From Pycnococcus provasolii (Eukaryota; Chlorophyta; Pseudoscourfieldiophyceae; Pseudoscourfieldiales; Pycnococcaceae), in assembly GCA_938743325.2 (NCBI GenBank), contig OW568876.1, forward strand, positions 310,001 through 374,000: a stretch of 64,000 bases of DNA. Direction: 5' to 3'. This document shows, in pieces, positions 63,260-64,000 of this stretch. A program made the position numbers and the translations under genes. The notes below the pieces were generated by a model that worked only from the letters and a program-made list of their open reading frames with translations, was not told the DNA's origin and did not search any database. Each line of letters opens with the position of its first letter. Within the stretch, counting starts at the first letter, position 1.

Positions 63260-64000
63260 ATGGACGCCGCTTCCATCCGTCTGGACGCCGCACGTACACT
63301 TCTTAGGTCTGTGACCTTGCTATGCTCATCCCAAAAACACGCGTGCTTTGGCGCATTCCTCTCGCGTGCAGGATCAGATGCAACCGCAGCGGCAGCAGCA
63401 GGGGCTTCTTTGTCATCCGCCTCCGTCGTCGTCATTGCTGCCACCGCAATCGTCCAGGCTCTCTCCGCGCTCAGAGAAGGATACCTGAATGGTACCAACA
63501 TCTCTGAACTTGTCAACCATGAGGTGAACTACAACGACCAGAGGGCAATCTTCAAAAGCTTACTCGAGGACATAGGCAAGCCTGCAGGCTTGCTCGCTGT
63601 CGACAAACACATCTGGTCCACCCTTGGAGGACGCGGCGTGTCCACACAGCACGAAGACGACGGCGACGGCGACGAAGGTGCCAACCCTAGTCAGGAGGAC
63701 AACCTTCGTGACGACGACGCAACCGCACCAGACGTGAGAGTACACGAGGCGCTGCAACGCGGAATTGCCGCGTGGAAATCCAACATCGCGCAAACGATGG
63801 GTGGGTCCCCCTCAAGCGTTCTAAGAACGTCGTCGCTGTGGATAGCACGATCGCTTGCTCCTGGTGCAGCACGCTTCGCGCCGTCTATCAAGGCACTTGC
63901 ACAGGTGAACGCTGCGCCGACAGTCGCAGCATTTTATCCGTCGACTTTGAACTTCGGGAGGCTGAGGGCTGCGCCGTTCGGAGACGTTCCGGAGACGTTC
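63260..64000 (+). CDS. 5' part of an unknown gene, continues past the window
   Basis: Open from ATG 63260 to the last base, 247 codons. The start (MDAASIRLDAARTLLRSVTL) is followed by an Ala/Ser/Val hydrophobic stretch (about 47-72), then EGYLNGTNISELVNHEVNY, KSLLEDIGKPAGLLAVDK, an Asp/Gly-rich linker (about 130-155), and RVHEALQRGIAAWKSNIAQ. Codon choice and composition look coding. Not recognised. The C-terminal part is outside. Confidence 0.6.
   Translation, partial: MDAASIRLDAARTLLRSVTLLCSSQKHACFGAFLSRAGSDATAAAAAGASLSSASVVVIAATAIVQALSALREGYLNGTNISELVNHEVNYNDQRAIFKSLLEDIGKPAGLLAVDKHIWSTLGGRGVSTQHEDDGDGDEGANPSQEDNLRDDDATAPDVRVHEALQRGIAAWKSNIAQTMGGSPSSVLRTSSLWIARSLAPGAARFAPSIKALAQVNAAPTVAAFYPSTLNFGRLRAAPFGDVPETF

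Noticed and set aside
1-64000. tRNA or rRNA genes
   Set aside because: I looked for GGTTCGAAT-type T-arms with matching acceptor stems in the gaps and for rRNA-like conserved cores and found none.

Overview
The window looks like nuclear DNA of a small, compact-genome photosynthetic eukaryote, most likely a prasinophyte-type green alga (inference). The supports are: eukaryotic genes throughout (CCT gamma, histone H2A.Z, DCP1, exportin-4, a KHDC4/RIK-like protein); several Ser/Arg/Ala-rich green-type transit peptides; Pro-rich (PPPPSP) extracellular linkers of the kind seen in chlorophyte walls; TGTAA tetra/pentamers, the green-algal poly(A) signal, just after many stops; very short intergenic gaps on alternating strands; and only one clearly visible spliceosomal intron (in H2A.Z). 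No rRNA, tRNA, CRISPR or prokaryotic operon was recognised.

Layout. 1-6.5 kb: the 3' end of an acidic protein, a Cys/Met-metabolism PLP enzyme, a Gln-rich putative nuclear protein, an unknown ORF and a histidine-phosphatase. 6.5-16 kb: a TIR-SAM-armadillo protein with SARM1-like parts in reversed order, a coiled-coil protein, DCP1 and an unknown membrane protein. 17-24 kb: CCT gamma, a YhhN/TMEM86 membrane protein, a TPR-like protein and a UBXN11-like SEP-UBX protein. 24-30 kb: a giant secreted/type I membrane protein whose ectodomain is leishmanolysin-like (M8) but lacks the zinc-binding site. 31-38 kb: H2A.Z, two plastid-type proteins (one a thioredoxin-like/PAP-fibrillin fusion without redox cysteines) and a HAD hydrolase. 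38-45 kb: a Pro-rich secreted protein, an RNase H fused to an unknown N-terminal region, a PAP2 phosphatase, a GFA-domain protein and two small unknown genes. 45-58 kb: a class V aminotransferase fused to a TtcA-like tRNA thiolase, DNAAF5 (dynein preassembly), a DDE-transposon remnant, an SLC35/TPT transporter and exportin-4. 58-64 kb: a small coiled-coil ORF beside a 51-residue CXC-type Cys-rich ORF, two plastid-type membrane proteins, a KHDC4-like KH protein and a 5'-partial unknown gene running off the end.

The most striking structural signal is regulatory. Ten short arrays of the telomere-type repeat TTAGGG/CCCTAA are spread through the window. Every one lies in a promoter gap, mostly 45-240 bp upstream of start codons and often between divergent genes, and none lies inside a coding region. 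They look like expanded telo-boxes used as promoter elements. Genes suggesting motility capacity (DNAAF5, UBXN11-like) coexist with plastid and wall-type proteins, consistent with an alga that can build, or recently could build, flagella.
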